From assembly GCA_029851415.1 (NCBI GenBank), contig CM056743.1, positions 96,570,501-96,634,500 on the forward strand: a DNA stretch of 64,000 nt. Reading direction: 5' to 3'. Within the stretch, counting starts at the first letter, position 1. The number at the start of each line of letters is the position of its first letter. Shown here in pieces: positions 47,473 to 56,564 of the stretch. The stretch is from Eretmocerus hayati (taxonomy: Eukaryota; Arthropoda; Insecta; Hymenoptera; Aphelinidae). Made by a program: the position numbers and the translations under genes. Below the pieces are notes generated by a model. The model did no database searches. It saw only the letters and a program-made list of their open reading frames with translations, and was not told where the DNA came from.

Positions 47473-49287
47473 ATGATGAGTGACAACACCTGCTGTTACT
47501 GCCACAAATCCATGCGCGCGGGCAGCAAAGAATGCAGCATCTGCAAGGGATCAGCACATGTCAAGTGCTCGATCTCATCCCGAGAAGCAGACACATGCAA
47601 AGGCTGTCTGGAGGTGAGTCAAATTCCAGCCGCACAATTGAAATCGAGTGCGTCGAAGCAGACGACTACGACTTCTCGCCTCAGCATGCAAACAGCCAGA
47701 GGGAGAGAGAAGGAAAATACGAACTCGCAAAGACGTGTGAGTAATCAGCCCATCTCACACACGCGACTCAGCTCGCGCGCTGCGTCAGGATTGTCTCCCC
47801 CCGCTCCGCAGCATACCACCGCTGCGCGCCGCAGCGCGAAGCTCCCCACCACCAATGCCTCTCTTCCCACCAAAAGGCCACAGCTCGCGCCAGAGAGGGA
47901 TATGCTATCGCCTGCAGATCTGTCTCCGTCAAGTGGCGCCACCCTGCAGCAGTCCAACACAGTAGAGCCCGCAAATTTTCAAAAGCAGCGAACGGACACG
48001 CGGCTCAATGCTACCACCCAGTCGCTGCTCACCATACCACCTGTGGACCACGCTGTTGGGTCGGTAGAAAGTAACAGCCGCAACATCTCGGGACAACCTG
48101 CAGTACCATCAGCATCGACAACGACGAAGTCTCCTGAACCTGAATGGGTATTTATAGCGCAGTCTACACTGGACCTCTTTTATCAACAATATGACATGCT
48201 CCGGGATCAGCTCGTCGAAATAAAATCTCTCTTGAGTCGACAAAACGTTGCCATTCCCTCTCCACCTCTCACGCCAGCAGTGAAAGAGGTGGATGATCGC
48301 CTGTTGGAACGTGTATCTTCTCTCGAGAGACTTATCGAGAGGCAGAACTCCCAGCTGGAGGAGCTTCGCTTGGATCACCAGCTTCTCCTGGAGCAGAATA
48401 CCACCATGAAAGGCCAGCTTTCCACTCTGACTGAGCTATTAGAAGGTCACCAGTGTAGTCTGCGAGATAGAGAATGTAGAATTAACGAGAATAGTAATGT
48501 CGAATCGCCACATCAATCCTCGTTTCCTCTTATTCCACCTAGGATGGACAAGTCCCCCCACTCACACGCTGGGAAGCAGCGACAGGGACACGGCAGTGAC
48601 GGCCTTGAGCGCTGTGAATTGATTATTAATGGAGTTTTGAAAGAAAATTCAATGGCCTTACCGGCACAATTATCTGATATTTCTTACGCAGTGCTCAAGT
48701 CCATCCTCCCCTCACTGGAGAGGGCAGACATTGCTGATGTTCATGTCCTGCAACCAGGGCATGCGTCTGGGGAGAGGCCTCCAACTGGAAATCGCGATTC
48801 GGTCCCATCTTCCCGAGCCCCAGCTGCCATCTCGCGTTCTTTACCATCATGCGTAGTCCAACTCTCCAGTAGCCGACTAGTCGGGGAAGTGATTCGGGCT
48901 AAACGTTCAATCGCCAATAATTATTTCACGGCTAATAACATCCAGTCTGATCTACTTGATCCAGATGTGGAAGCTCATGTGCCAGACCGTAAAATCTTCA
49001 TAAATGAAATGCTCCCCCGCGAAAAGTACAAGAAGTATATACGTTTGAGGTCAATTGCACGCGGTTTGGGACTACGATACGTCTGGCACAGCGGTAGACG
49101 TTTCTGGGTTAGGCGGAAGAATGGTGAGCGAGCGCACACTTTCGAGTCCCTCGCTGATCTGCAGGTCATTCAAACGGCCTGTCGAAGTGTTCCAAAACGT
49201 ACTCGTGCGTCCTCTAACAACCAGAGCTGCACAGTCGTTCCGGAGCAAAACGGGGTTCCGGCAGCAGAATCAGTGGAGACTCCTTGA
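47473..49287 (+). CDS. LINE ORF1 protein, PHD finger and FP-like C-terminus
   Basis: 604 residues. An N-terminal zinc finger has PHD spacing C7-x2-C10, C21-x2-C24, H29-x2-C32, C42-x2-C45. A long low-complexity Ser/Thr/Pro linker follows, then a coiled coil (about 270-330, LLERVSSLERLIERQNSQLE), which in LINE ORF1 proteins mediates multimerisation. An RRM-like segment (about 380-480, CELIINGVL) precedes a baculovirus FP-like C-terminus (507-550, RKIFINEMLPREKYKK, YVWHSGRRFWVRRK). Its role is to bind element RNA and chaperone it. It ends at TGA (49285-49287) immediately followed by CTA, with the same frame open into ORF2. Confidence 0.88.
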   Translation: MMSDNTCCYCHKSMRAGSKECSICKGSAHVKCSISSREADTCKGCLEVSQIPAAQLKSSASKQTTTTSRLSMQTARGREKENTNSQRRVSNQPISHTRLSSRAASGLSPPAPQHTTAARRSAKLPTTNASLPTKRPQLAPERDMLSPADLSPSSGATLQQSNTVEPANFQKQRTDTRLNATTQSLLTIPPVDHAVGSVESNSRNISGQPAVPSASTTTKSPEPEWVFIAQSTLDLFYQQYDMLRDQLVEIKSLLSRQNVAIPSPPLTPAVKEVDDRLLERVSSLERLIERQNSQLEELRLDHQLLLEQNTTMKGQLSTLTELLEGHQCSLRDRECRINENSNVESPHQSSFPLIPPRMDKSPHSHAGKQRQGHGSDGLERCELIINGVLKENSMALPAQLSDISYAVLKSILPSLERADIADVHVLQPGHASGERPPTGNRDSVPSSRAPAAISRSLPSCVVQLSSSRLVGEVIRAKRSIANNYFTANNIQSDLLDPDVEAHVPDRKIFINEMLPREKYKKYIRLRSIARGLGLRYVWHSGRRFWVRRKNGERAHTFESLADLQVIQTACRSVPKRTRASSNNQSCTVVPEQNGVPAAESVETP

Positions 49288-52215
49288 CTAAATACGGCTG
49301 CTGAGGAGCGACGAGGGAGTGGAGGTTCCTTAAAAGCGGGATTTATCAACCTTAACTCCCTGACAGATAAGATTGAGCATCTACGCTTGCTCGTCGCCAA
49401 CGATCCCTCCTACCATCTATTTGGGGTGGCTGAGTCGAAGCTAGATGAGTATGTGGATGACAGTCTCGTTCAGATACCGGGTTTTTCTCTGTTGAGACAG
49501 GATCGAAACAGAGAGGGTGGTGGGGTTGCCTTGTATGTACGCAATGATTTCAAGGTAGAGAAGCTAATTTCGTCTAAAACTTCTGGCCCAGGGAAACTTG
49601 GTGTTCCTGAATTTCTTTTCTGTAGCGTACAGCAGGGTAACTCCCCTCCAATTTTAGTCGTGGTAATTTACAGACCCCCGAAAATCGCCATGCAGAAGGA
49701 TGACGGGCTGTTTGGCTCGTTACGCCAACTGTGTGGGGATTATAGTCACAAAATTATAATGGGAGATCTGAACGCGCATTTGTTAGACACTGCTCACCCT
49801 GACACCAAGACACTGACTGCACTGACAGAAGAACTTGCCTTGCAGATAGTGCAGCATGGCCCGACTCACCAACACACCCCCAATACATCTCATACATGGA
49901 TTGACCACATTTACGTAGATGACAATGACATCGTTACAGACTTTCAAAACAGACTCCTGCCCAGTTTCGGCAGGCACTCGGTCATAGACGTCACCATCAA
50001 CGTCTTCACTCCCACTCCGCCAAAAAATTCCTTTACTTATAGGAATTTTCGTAATATCACTCCGGAGATACTAAATGACCGTCTGCTTCGCTGCGACTGG
50101 ACAGCTCTTGAAAATGCCGAAACCAGCTTGGAAGACGCAATTCACTGCTTGAATGAGAATTTAATGACTGTTATAGATGAATTAGCGCCCGAAAAAACTA
50201 TCAACCCGCGGAAAAATGATGCTCCTTGGATTGGTCCTGAGTTGAGGGTGCTCATGAATAAGCGAGATGCGACGCGCAGGCGCTGGGAACGAAATCAACG
50301 TAACCAGCGCAAGTGTCCTGAGCTTCAAAGTGAGTATTTTCGGCTTAGCGAAGAGGTCGACTTGCGCATGGAACAAGAGCGTAACTCCTTCCTTCAAAAC
50401 CATCTATCAGACGCTCTTGATCAACATAAGAACATCTGGAAGGAAATGCGCAACCTCGGCCTCCTGCCTAAGAGCAAAGAGGAGGAACTTCACGGTTTCA
50501 CACCGGATGAGTTGAACGCTCACTTTGCGGGAGTTTCCGTTTCACCTCACGAAAATATAGATGAAGCAATGGACGATATAAATTCGGCTTCAGAGGAGGG
50601 TTTTAATTTTAAGCCTACAAATTTCAATAACGTAGTCCTTGCTATCAAACATTTTTCCTCGCAAGCCCGTGGGTCAGACGGGATTCCCCAAAGCGTGATC
50701 GCGAAGGCTCTTCCGGCTATTGGTGATCTTATTGTACATATTTTCAACTCCTCTTTCGCTCATAGCACTTTTCCCGAGGCTTGGAAGCAAGCACAGCTGA
50801 TCGCACTGAAAAAGACTGCCGCTCCATCAACGGTCTCGGACTTCCGTCCTATAGCGCTGCTGTGTTTTCTTGCCAAGGTCCTGGAGAAAATCGCACACGA
50901 CCAAATCACGGAGTACTTAAAACAAGAGGAATTACAAGATCGCTTCCAGACTGGTTTCAGGCAATACCATAGCACCCAGACAGCTCTACTAAAGTTGACA
51001 GATGACATCAGAGTAGGCATTGACAAGAAGAAGATCACCTTGCTCCTGCTTTTTGACTTTAGTAAAGCTTTTGACACGATATCACCATCTAAGCTGTTGA
51101 GTAAACTTCGAAATCTTGGCTTTTCGAGATCGGCACTTCTGTGGATAAAATCATACTTACAAGGTCGCACCCAAAAAGTCACTTCAAAATCTGGTAATTC
51201 TGATTGGCTTGAAACCAATCTGGGTGTTCCACAGGGTTCCGTTCTCGGGCCTTTACTCTTCAGCTTATATGTCAATGATTTACCTGGTTTGCTAGACGGA
51301 AAGTCGGTACATCATCTATTTTATGCGGACGACCTCCAAATTTATCTCCAAGTCGAGAAAACTAAAATCAGGGAGGGCATCGCTCGGCTGGGTGAAATAG
51401 GACGACTAGTTGCCGAATGGGCCAAGAGTTCCGGACTGTGTCTCAACGCTGGCAAGACCAAGGCAATCTACTTCAGCTCTGAGAGGAATATCAAAGATCT
51501 GAAGAGAATGGACTTGCCAGGAGTTGAGATACAGGAAGGAAAGTTCATTCCGTTCAGCGACACGGTCGTGAGTCTTGGTGTTACACTTGATAGTGAACTG
51601 ACGTGGAAACCGCACATCGGCCAAGTAACTAAGAAAGTGAATAGAGCCCTATACGGATTGCGGTTTTTTAGGGCGTGTATCACCAGACCTCTCCGAATTC
51701 GCCTAGTCGAGTCATTAGTTCAACCGCATTTAGATTATTGCACAGTCGTGTACCTCGACGCCACGGACGAACAGCGGCAACGGATACAGCGACTGAGCAA
51801 TTCATGTGTGAGGTACATTTTTGATCTTAGGAGAGACGAGCACATCACCCCGTTTAGGGAGCGATTGGGTTGGTTACGTACTGATTCGCGGAGAATGTAC
51901 TTCGCAGCACTTTTAATGCATAAGATCATGCATTTGGGAGAACCTGGCTACCTCGCTGCGATGTTTACCAGGTACCAATCCGAACGCCCCGCACGCGGTG
52001 ATACAGAAGAGCGGGTACTCAAAGTTCCCAATATGAGACTTGAGTATGGAAGAAGATCTTTCCAGGTTCAATGTGCTCATTTGTGGAACTTTCTCCCTCC
52101 GGGCTTTCGGCAGCTGGGGAAGATATCGTTATTTAAAGAGGCCTTAAAAGATCTCTTGATGACACAGACTCCTCAGAAGATTGATGTGGAGAAGAAGCAT
52201 TATTTTAATCTATGA
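49288..52215 (+). CDS. LINE ORF2 protein, APE endonuclease and reverse transcriptase
   Basis: The frame is open for 975 codons directly after the ORF1 stop. The endonuclease starts at once (KAGFINLNSL, GVAESKLDE) and continues with MGDLNAHLL and a late GRHSVID. The reverse transcriptase shows FRPIALLCFLAKVLEKI, LLFDFSKAFDTI (motif A), GVPQGSVLGPLLFSLYVNDL (motif B) and FYADDLQIY (motif C, YADD at about 51322-51333). The first ATG is at about codon 135, inside the endonuclease, so an independent AUG start would lose essential residues. Translation probably depends on reading through the ORF1 stop. It performs target-primed reverse transcription in the nucleus. Confidence 0.9.
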   Translation, partial: LNTAAEERRGSGGSLKAGFINLNSLTDKIEHLRLLVANDPSYHLFGVAESKLDEYVDDSLVQIPGFSLLRQDRNREGGGVALYVRNDFKVEKLISSKTSGPGKLGVPEFLFCSVQQGNSPPILVVVIYRPPKIAMQKDDGLFGSLRQLCGDYSHKIIMGDLNAHLLDTAHPDTKTLTALTEELALQIVQHGPTHQHTPNTSHTWIDHIYVDDNDIVTDFQNRLLPSFGRHSVIDVTINVFTPTPPKNSFTYRNFRNITPEILNDRLLRCDWTALENAETSLEDAIHCLNENLMTVIDELAPEKTINPRKNDAPWIGPELRVLMNKRDATRRRWERNQRNQRKCPELQSEYFRLSEEVDLRMEQERNSFLQNHLSDALDQHKNIWKEMRNLGLLPKSKEEELHGFTPDELNAHFAGVSVSPHENIDEAMDDINSASEEGFNFKPTNFNNVVLAIKHFSSQARGSDGIPQSVIAKALPAIGDLIVHIFNSSFAHSTFPEAWKQAQLIALKKTAAPSTVSDFRPIALLCFLAKVLEKIAHDQITEYLKQEELQDRFQTGFRQYHSTQTALLKLTDDIRVGIDKKKITLLLLFDFSKAFDTISPSKLLSKLRNLGFSRSALLWIKSYLQGRTQKVTSKSGNSDWLETNLGVPQGSVLGPLLFSLYVNDLPGLLDGKSVHHLFYADDLQIYLQVEKTKIREGIARLGEIGRLVAEWAKSSGLCLNAGKTKAIYFSSERNIKDLKRMDLPGVEIQEGKFIPFSDTVVSLGVTLDSELTWKPHIGQVTKKVNRALYGLRFFRACITRPLRIRLVESLVQPHLDYCTVVYLDATDEQRQRIQRLSNSCVRYIFDLRRDEHITPFRERLGWLRTDSRRMYFAALLMHKIMHLGEPGYLAAMFTRYQSERPARGDTEERVLKVPNMRLEYGRRSFQVQCAHLWNFLPPGFRQLGKISLFKEALKDLLMTQTPQKIDVEKKHYFNL

Positions 52216-52548
52216 TAGGCTTGGGTTCTTATTTTTAGCTTACGATTAGTTTTACGTGACCTTCTGTCACCTGACTGAAGCAAACTGTGATATTTTCTCT
52301 TTTGTGAACCCATGCTCTCAGATTTTAGACATACGCGAATTCGCAATTGTAATGACTAGTCACAATTTGTGATATGTACCTGTCCTTGACCAAATCGCTT
52401 GTGTTATATATATTTTACACCTTTTCTTTTTATTTTTGAATTTTTTTTTTTCTAGAATTATGCAACATATGTAAAAATATGTGGGTTATATTTTGTCTTA
52501 TGACGAATAAAGGACATCAATCAATCAATCAATCTCTCTCTCTCTCTT
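52216..52548 (+). other. LINE 3' UTR, polyadenylation signal and microsatellite tail
   Basis: AT-rich UTR with AATAAA (52506-52511) followed by (CAAT)n then (CT)n, a CR1/L2-like terminus rather than a poly-A tail. No clear target duplication was identified by eye. Confidence 0.65.
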
Positions 52549-53810
52549 AGCCCAGACCGGGTCCCTCTCTAAGAGCTGGGTACCCTGGGCGAGATGTGGT
52601 CGTGTGAAGGGCCACGTGCCAGCAGATGCTGGCACAAGTCTTGGCACTCACACCTTGTTCACACACACACAAAACTCCTGGTTCACCCGCGGCGCGATCA
52701 CTGGACCCATACTGGGTCAAACTCCTGGAGCACGCGGCGAATTTTACGTACACGAGGTACAGGGAGGTCTCTATAGGCCGGCAGCCATCCCAAGATGGCC
52801 GGCCGGCGACGCGCAGCGCGGCTTCCTCTTGCCCGCGCGAGCGCCACACCGCTCGGCTGGATGGGCCGGCAAGTGCTGCCACCAACTCGGTGGCGGGAGT
52901 TGCTGGCCCGTTCGAAAGTTGCCTGTAGTCTCCTCCTCTCGTCACCTCGGGTAAACCTCGGAAGAAAAGTTGGACATAAAAGATTAGTCCTAGATTTACT
53001 TTGCCCGAGGTGACGACGAGGGTTTGACGAGAGGAGACGAAAAGCGTGCTGCAACGTCCACGTTGCAACTAGTGAAACTACTGCATCCATATACTGCGAG
53101 TTTTATTTTTGAATCTTTCAACGAATGCATTGGGGTGAGCATCGCTAGGGGGACAGGACGCTTTCAATCACAAATATATTAACGGATGCGTCCTTTGAAA
53201 TTTTAGTTAAATCTAAAATGTCTTTCGTGTAAGATGGTTACTCGTAAACTACTGCATCTATGTACTACGAGTTTTATTTTGAATCTTGTAACGAGTGCAT
53301 TGGGTGAGCATTGCTAGCGGAGAGGACGCTTTCAATCACAAATATAGTAACGGATGCGTCTTTTGAAATTTTGAACAATATTTAATGCACACCAACGTGG
53401 AATTACTGAAACAAGTTGAACTTTTCGAATTTTCTATTAATCAATGGCAAAAATTTGCTTCGAAAATGGTGAATGAAAATTTGTATGATGAATGTGTGAT
53501 TCTTAGTGGCACTTCATTGAACTTCTGATTCAAGTATAAGGCATATTAATATGTTCAATTCAGACTCTAAGAGATGTATAAGGATGAGTGAAAATCCAAC
53601 ACTGTGATTTATTATTTAAGTATCGTCGTTATTATTATTCACATTTCTTGTGATTCTTCGATACAATATAGCTGAGCACAGCGATTATTGAATACAGCGT
53701 AATGGTACAGAATCATTCCATAAAATACGATTTCAAAAATATCTCTCACAGATGGGTCACGGGTATAATCGTATTTTTTCAAAACATCACCTCTGATTTG
53801 CTCTTTTTTC
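52549..53810. repeat. GC-rich block and two ~170-bp tandem units; no gene
   Basis: 52549-53074 is GC-rich with overlapping frames on both strands and no recognised domain. It includes a hairpin pair, CTCGTCACCTCGGGTAAA near 52938 against TTTGCCCGAGGTGACGACGAG near 53000. From 53075 to about 53380, AAACTACTGCATC and GAGGACGCTTTCAATCACAA occur twice about 170 bp apart. The rest is AT-rich. Confidence 0.5.
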
Positions 53811-54476
53811 TCACTGAACAAAGTCCGCACGACGTAAGCTGTTGGATGCGTGAAAGTCGACCTGCTGCTGGATCGTATCCTTAGTGACTTCGTGAATCAT
53901 ATGTCTCAGGTTGTTGACGTCGATCATTAAATTTGTCAAGCGCTTGTACTGCTCTTTGATCAAGATTTGGATACGTCGTAACCCCTTGAATGTCACCTCT
54001 TGCATAGTGATTGTTGATTTGAGAGATTTCCTCCTCTTTTCTTCTGGGCTGTATGTCTCGTCCGAATCGTCATCTTCCATAGTAAGAACCACGCTCTTGC
54101 GCGAATAAGTTGTCGTCAAAATAATATCGAAGTTCGACATCTGAATCTTTAGAGGCATCACCTCAGACGGCGTCGATTTACGGCTGAAGAAATCAGCAAC
54201 TTCTCCGAATTTCTTCTCGAACTCTCCCCAGCTTTCAAGATTGAATCTCACTCTTGACGTACCAGTCTTGCTCACAATCAGAATCACTGGTCTATATGGG
54301 GCAGTTGCACTAGTAACGCCAATGTCCTCGAGTCCAATCATGACCCTCTTGGAGCCAGAATCGTTGAGACCATAGGAGCTGCACAGCAATAGAGGCAAAT
54401 CCACATCTTTCACTGGGAGAGATGTACACATCCGAGGCACTCTGGCACTCTCTTGTTGAAGCATCGCTTCAGCCAT
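53811..54476 (-). CDS. Hypothetical Polinton-associated protein
   Basis: 221 residues, intact, starting at an ATG (54474-54476 on the minus strand). The N-terminal half is predicted globular (VILIVSKTGTSRVRFNLESW), followed by an acidic patch (TMEDDDSDETYSPEEKRRK) and a helical C-terminus (LRRIQILIKEQYKRLTNLM) that could form a coiled coil. The strand-rich stretch before ESWGEFEKKF loosely recalls PC4-like single-strand DNA-binding folds; this is a guess. It lies divergent from the spliced gene starting at 54957, so the ~480 bp between them may hold a bidirectional promoter. Confidence 0.6.
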   Translation of the reverse strand: MAEAMLQQESARVPRMCTSLPVKDVDLPLLLCSSYGLNDSGSKRVMIGLEDIGVTSATAPYRPVILIVSKTGTSRVRFNLESWGEFEKKFGEVADFFSRKSTPSEVMPLKIQMSNFDIILTTTYSRKSVVLTMEDDDSDETYSPEEKRRKSLKSTITMQEVTFKGLRRIQILIKEQYKRLTNLMIDVNNLRHMIHEVTKDTIQQQVDFHASNSLRRADFVQ

Positions 54477-54956
54477 TTTCTACACAGATTTCACTAGGGT
54501 CACTATACAATAACAGTTGACTATAGCTTTCCCGGCGGAAGCCCGTTTGAGACAAGCGAGAGGGTATGATGTGCTATAGGCGGCTCCTAGTCAGAGACTA
54601 GACCCCCATGGCGTTAAAGAGTTCGTTGGCATCTCTCAATTCAAACTATTCGGTTACAAAGGGGTGGGAGGAAATTCCACCCAGTCGGAAAAGTCGTGGG
54701 CGGAGCTTCCTAGGTCTATGACGCCAGGGGTTGGCGCTCGTGAAAATAGGGAATTGATCAAGATCCATATTAGAGTAGCGTTATTACGTGGTAGTGGGGG
54801 TAAGAGGGCTAGGCGAGCGCGCTTCTCATTCGTATGCCATATGAGGGTGTAAGGGGGTGTAGAAATTCGTGGATGAGATAAACTTATTGAGATGCTACTT
54901 GGCTCAAAGAGGGCGAGTTCACTTCAAGTTGAGCTTTCTTACTGATAACTTCGATC
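54477..54956. promoter_or_regulatory. Divergent intergenic region with GC boxes
   Basis: Lies between the divergent hypothetical gene (minus) and the four-exon gene (plus). Contains GGGGTGGGAGG (54661) and GTGGGCGGAGC (54697), which resemble Sp1-type GC boxes. The same GTGGGCGGAGC string occurs upstream of the LINE ORF1 near 46704. Confidence 0.35.
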
Positions 54957-56477
54957 ATGGATGATTCTCAACAGGACGGAAGTCTGCTGCGCGAGCTCGG
55001 CGAGTATTACGCTATGCGTGAGTATTCTGCGTTTCATATTCATCTTGAATCGAAAGACGGATTGAAACACGAATTTGCTACAATATCCAATCATGTGCAG
55101 GCCGAGGAGGTGGGATATACAATGTGAACCATACTCCCGAACCCCAAGACAGGGACCGTCAAGTTGAGGAGCCTTATTTCCAAGACTTCGCTGATATTCC
55201 TTTTCTCCAATCAGACCACGGTGATAACATCGCCGCTGACCGAAGTTCAACATATCAAGGTAAATTTCCAACGGAGCGATGTCTGTTGTAGCCGATAACG
55301 AACAATTCCTAATTTATGCGATCCACTTAGATTTCAGACCTCTATTGATCAGCTCACCAGAACGCTCAGATTTCATACCGATCTCCGACAGCGAACTGCA
55401 AGATCGCATTCATGCGTCGGGACGGGTACTCTATGAGAGGGTACCAACTCCGACCTTCGAAGACCTCCTGCCGATCCTTACGCCCCCAGGGTTCCCTCCG
55501 TCTACTGCCGGAGATCAAGTGTCAAATTGTGCCTGGCTTAGTGAGAGTGGCGGAGTCTCAACGTGCGACAGTGCGGTGTTTACTCAAGATAGGGTGTGTC
55601 AAAATGAATGTGAATCGCAAAGTGCTGTCGGTGAATCAACGGAGCATCCCCCGGCAAAGAGGCGAAAAAAATCCTCGGGTGATGACTCTTCAACGGGATG
55701 CAATAACTACTGTGATGATAATAACGAATCGATGAGCGGCGATTATTCAATGGAAATTGACAACGAGCCTTCGGCTGAAAATTCGTCAATGCATATCGAT
55801 ACCTCTGATGCTGAACCCGAGGAGGAGGCAATGTCGTCCGCTGTCGCAACTCAATCGCAGGAAGCGATGGATATCTCCACCATCGGTAGCAGCAGTGATA
55901 ATCAAGACACGACAAATGGCAATCAAAATTACGAAAGTGACCAACACGAAGCAAATGAGTCGATGGGTGTCCAAGAAGGGCAAAACGAAGTAATGGACTC
56001 CAGCTCCGATGACACGCACAGTGGGAGCCCCGGCGACGCGAGTGATGCATCTGTGGTACTACTTGATGGGGAAGACGAAATCGACATCGATGGTGAGTCA
56101 TTTTATTAACTGATCGGCATGTATTGGGGCACGCGGTTGTAGATTATAATGGGGAATTTTTGATTTTCAAGATCTTCCCGATTTGGAGAGAACCGAGGAG
56201 TTTGAGGCTTTCGAATTACTCTTAACACTCTTCTCAAAAATTCCCATGGATGCTGTAGCTTTCGTGTATCATTCCAGATCGTATATCAATTGCATTTTCC
56301 TTTCGTTCAGTACATTCAAATGAGAGATCGTGCAATCGCGCCGACGGTGCTAATGAACCGGAAATGCCTCAACAACGAGCACAAGGGCCAGTACACCAAG
56401 AGCAACACCAACAACAACAACCCATTATCCCTGTCATCCAGGCTGGTGGTGGAGGCATGGAATATATCGATATATAG
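54957..56477 (+). CDS. Four-exon acidic, low-complexity protein gene
   Basis: Exons 54957-55017, 55101-55259, 55331-56092 and 56311-56477 join at GT-AG sites, all in phase 1, giving an open frame of about 382 codons from ATG to TAG. That agreement supports a real spliced gene. The protein is acidic and Ser/Asp/Glu-rich, with a basic PPAKRRKKSSGDD stretch that may be a nuclear signal, and its last exon is Gln-rich. No known domain. A possible extra or alternative exon begins at 56172 and also fits phase 1. It sits between the hypothetical gene and polB and reads toward polB. The phase-1 architecture resembles that of the gene at 19378-23083, but sequence similarity is not evident. Confidence 0.6.
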
Positions 56478-56564
56478 ATATAATAAGTAGCGCTCTGTGT
56501 TTCAATAGATTATTTCGTACTTCTGCAGAGCAAGTAAGATTCCGATTCAGACCATCGATATACG

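Larger units (their letters stand above)
46650..52548 (+). mobile_element. CR1-group non-LTR retrotransposon (LINE), near full length
   Basis: A GC-rich 5' region (about 46650-47472, with a CT-repeat near 47141-47178) precedes two long ORFs in the same frame (47473-49287 and 49288-52215). A 3' UTR with AATAAA at 52506-52511 ends in CAAT and CT microsatellites (about 52515-52548). An ORF1 with a PHD-type finger, an APE endonuclease and a short-repeat tail instead of poly-A fit the CR1/L2/Rex1/Kiri group. The 5' boundary is approximate. It looks recent: both ORFs are intact. Confidence 0.88.

Noticed and set aside
47745..47974. Frames opposite LINE ORF1
   Set aside because: Antisense shadows of a clear ORF1.
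52549..53090. Overlapping long frames in the GC-rich block right of the LINE
   Set aside because: Open on both strands because of high GC, without domain or splice support.
53811..54476. Calling this gene PC4/single-strand DNA-binding
   Set aside because: The resemblance is loose and rests on a strand pattern only; kept as hypothetical.
56172..56330. Alternative exon of the acidic gene starting at 56172
   Set aside because: The acceptor fits phase 1, but the block reads into a stop and no donor returns to the last exon; left as a remark.
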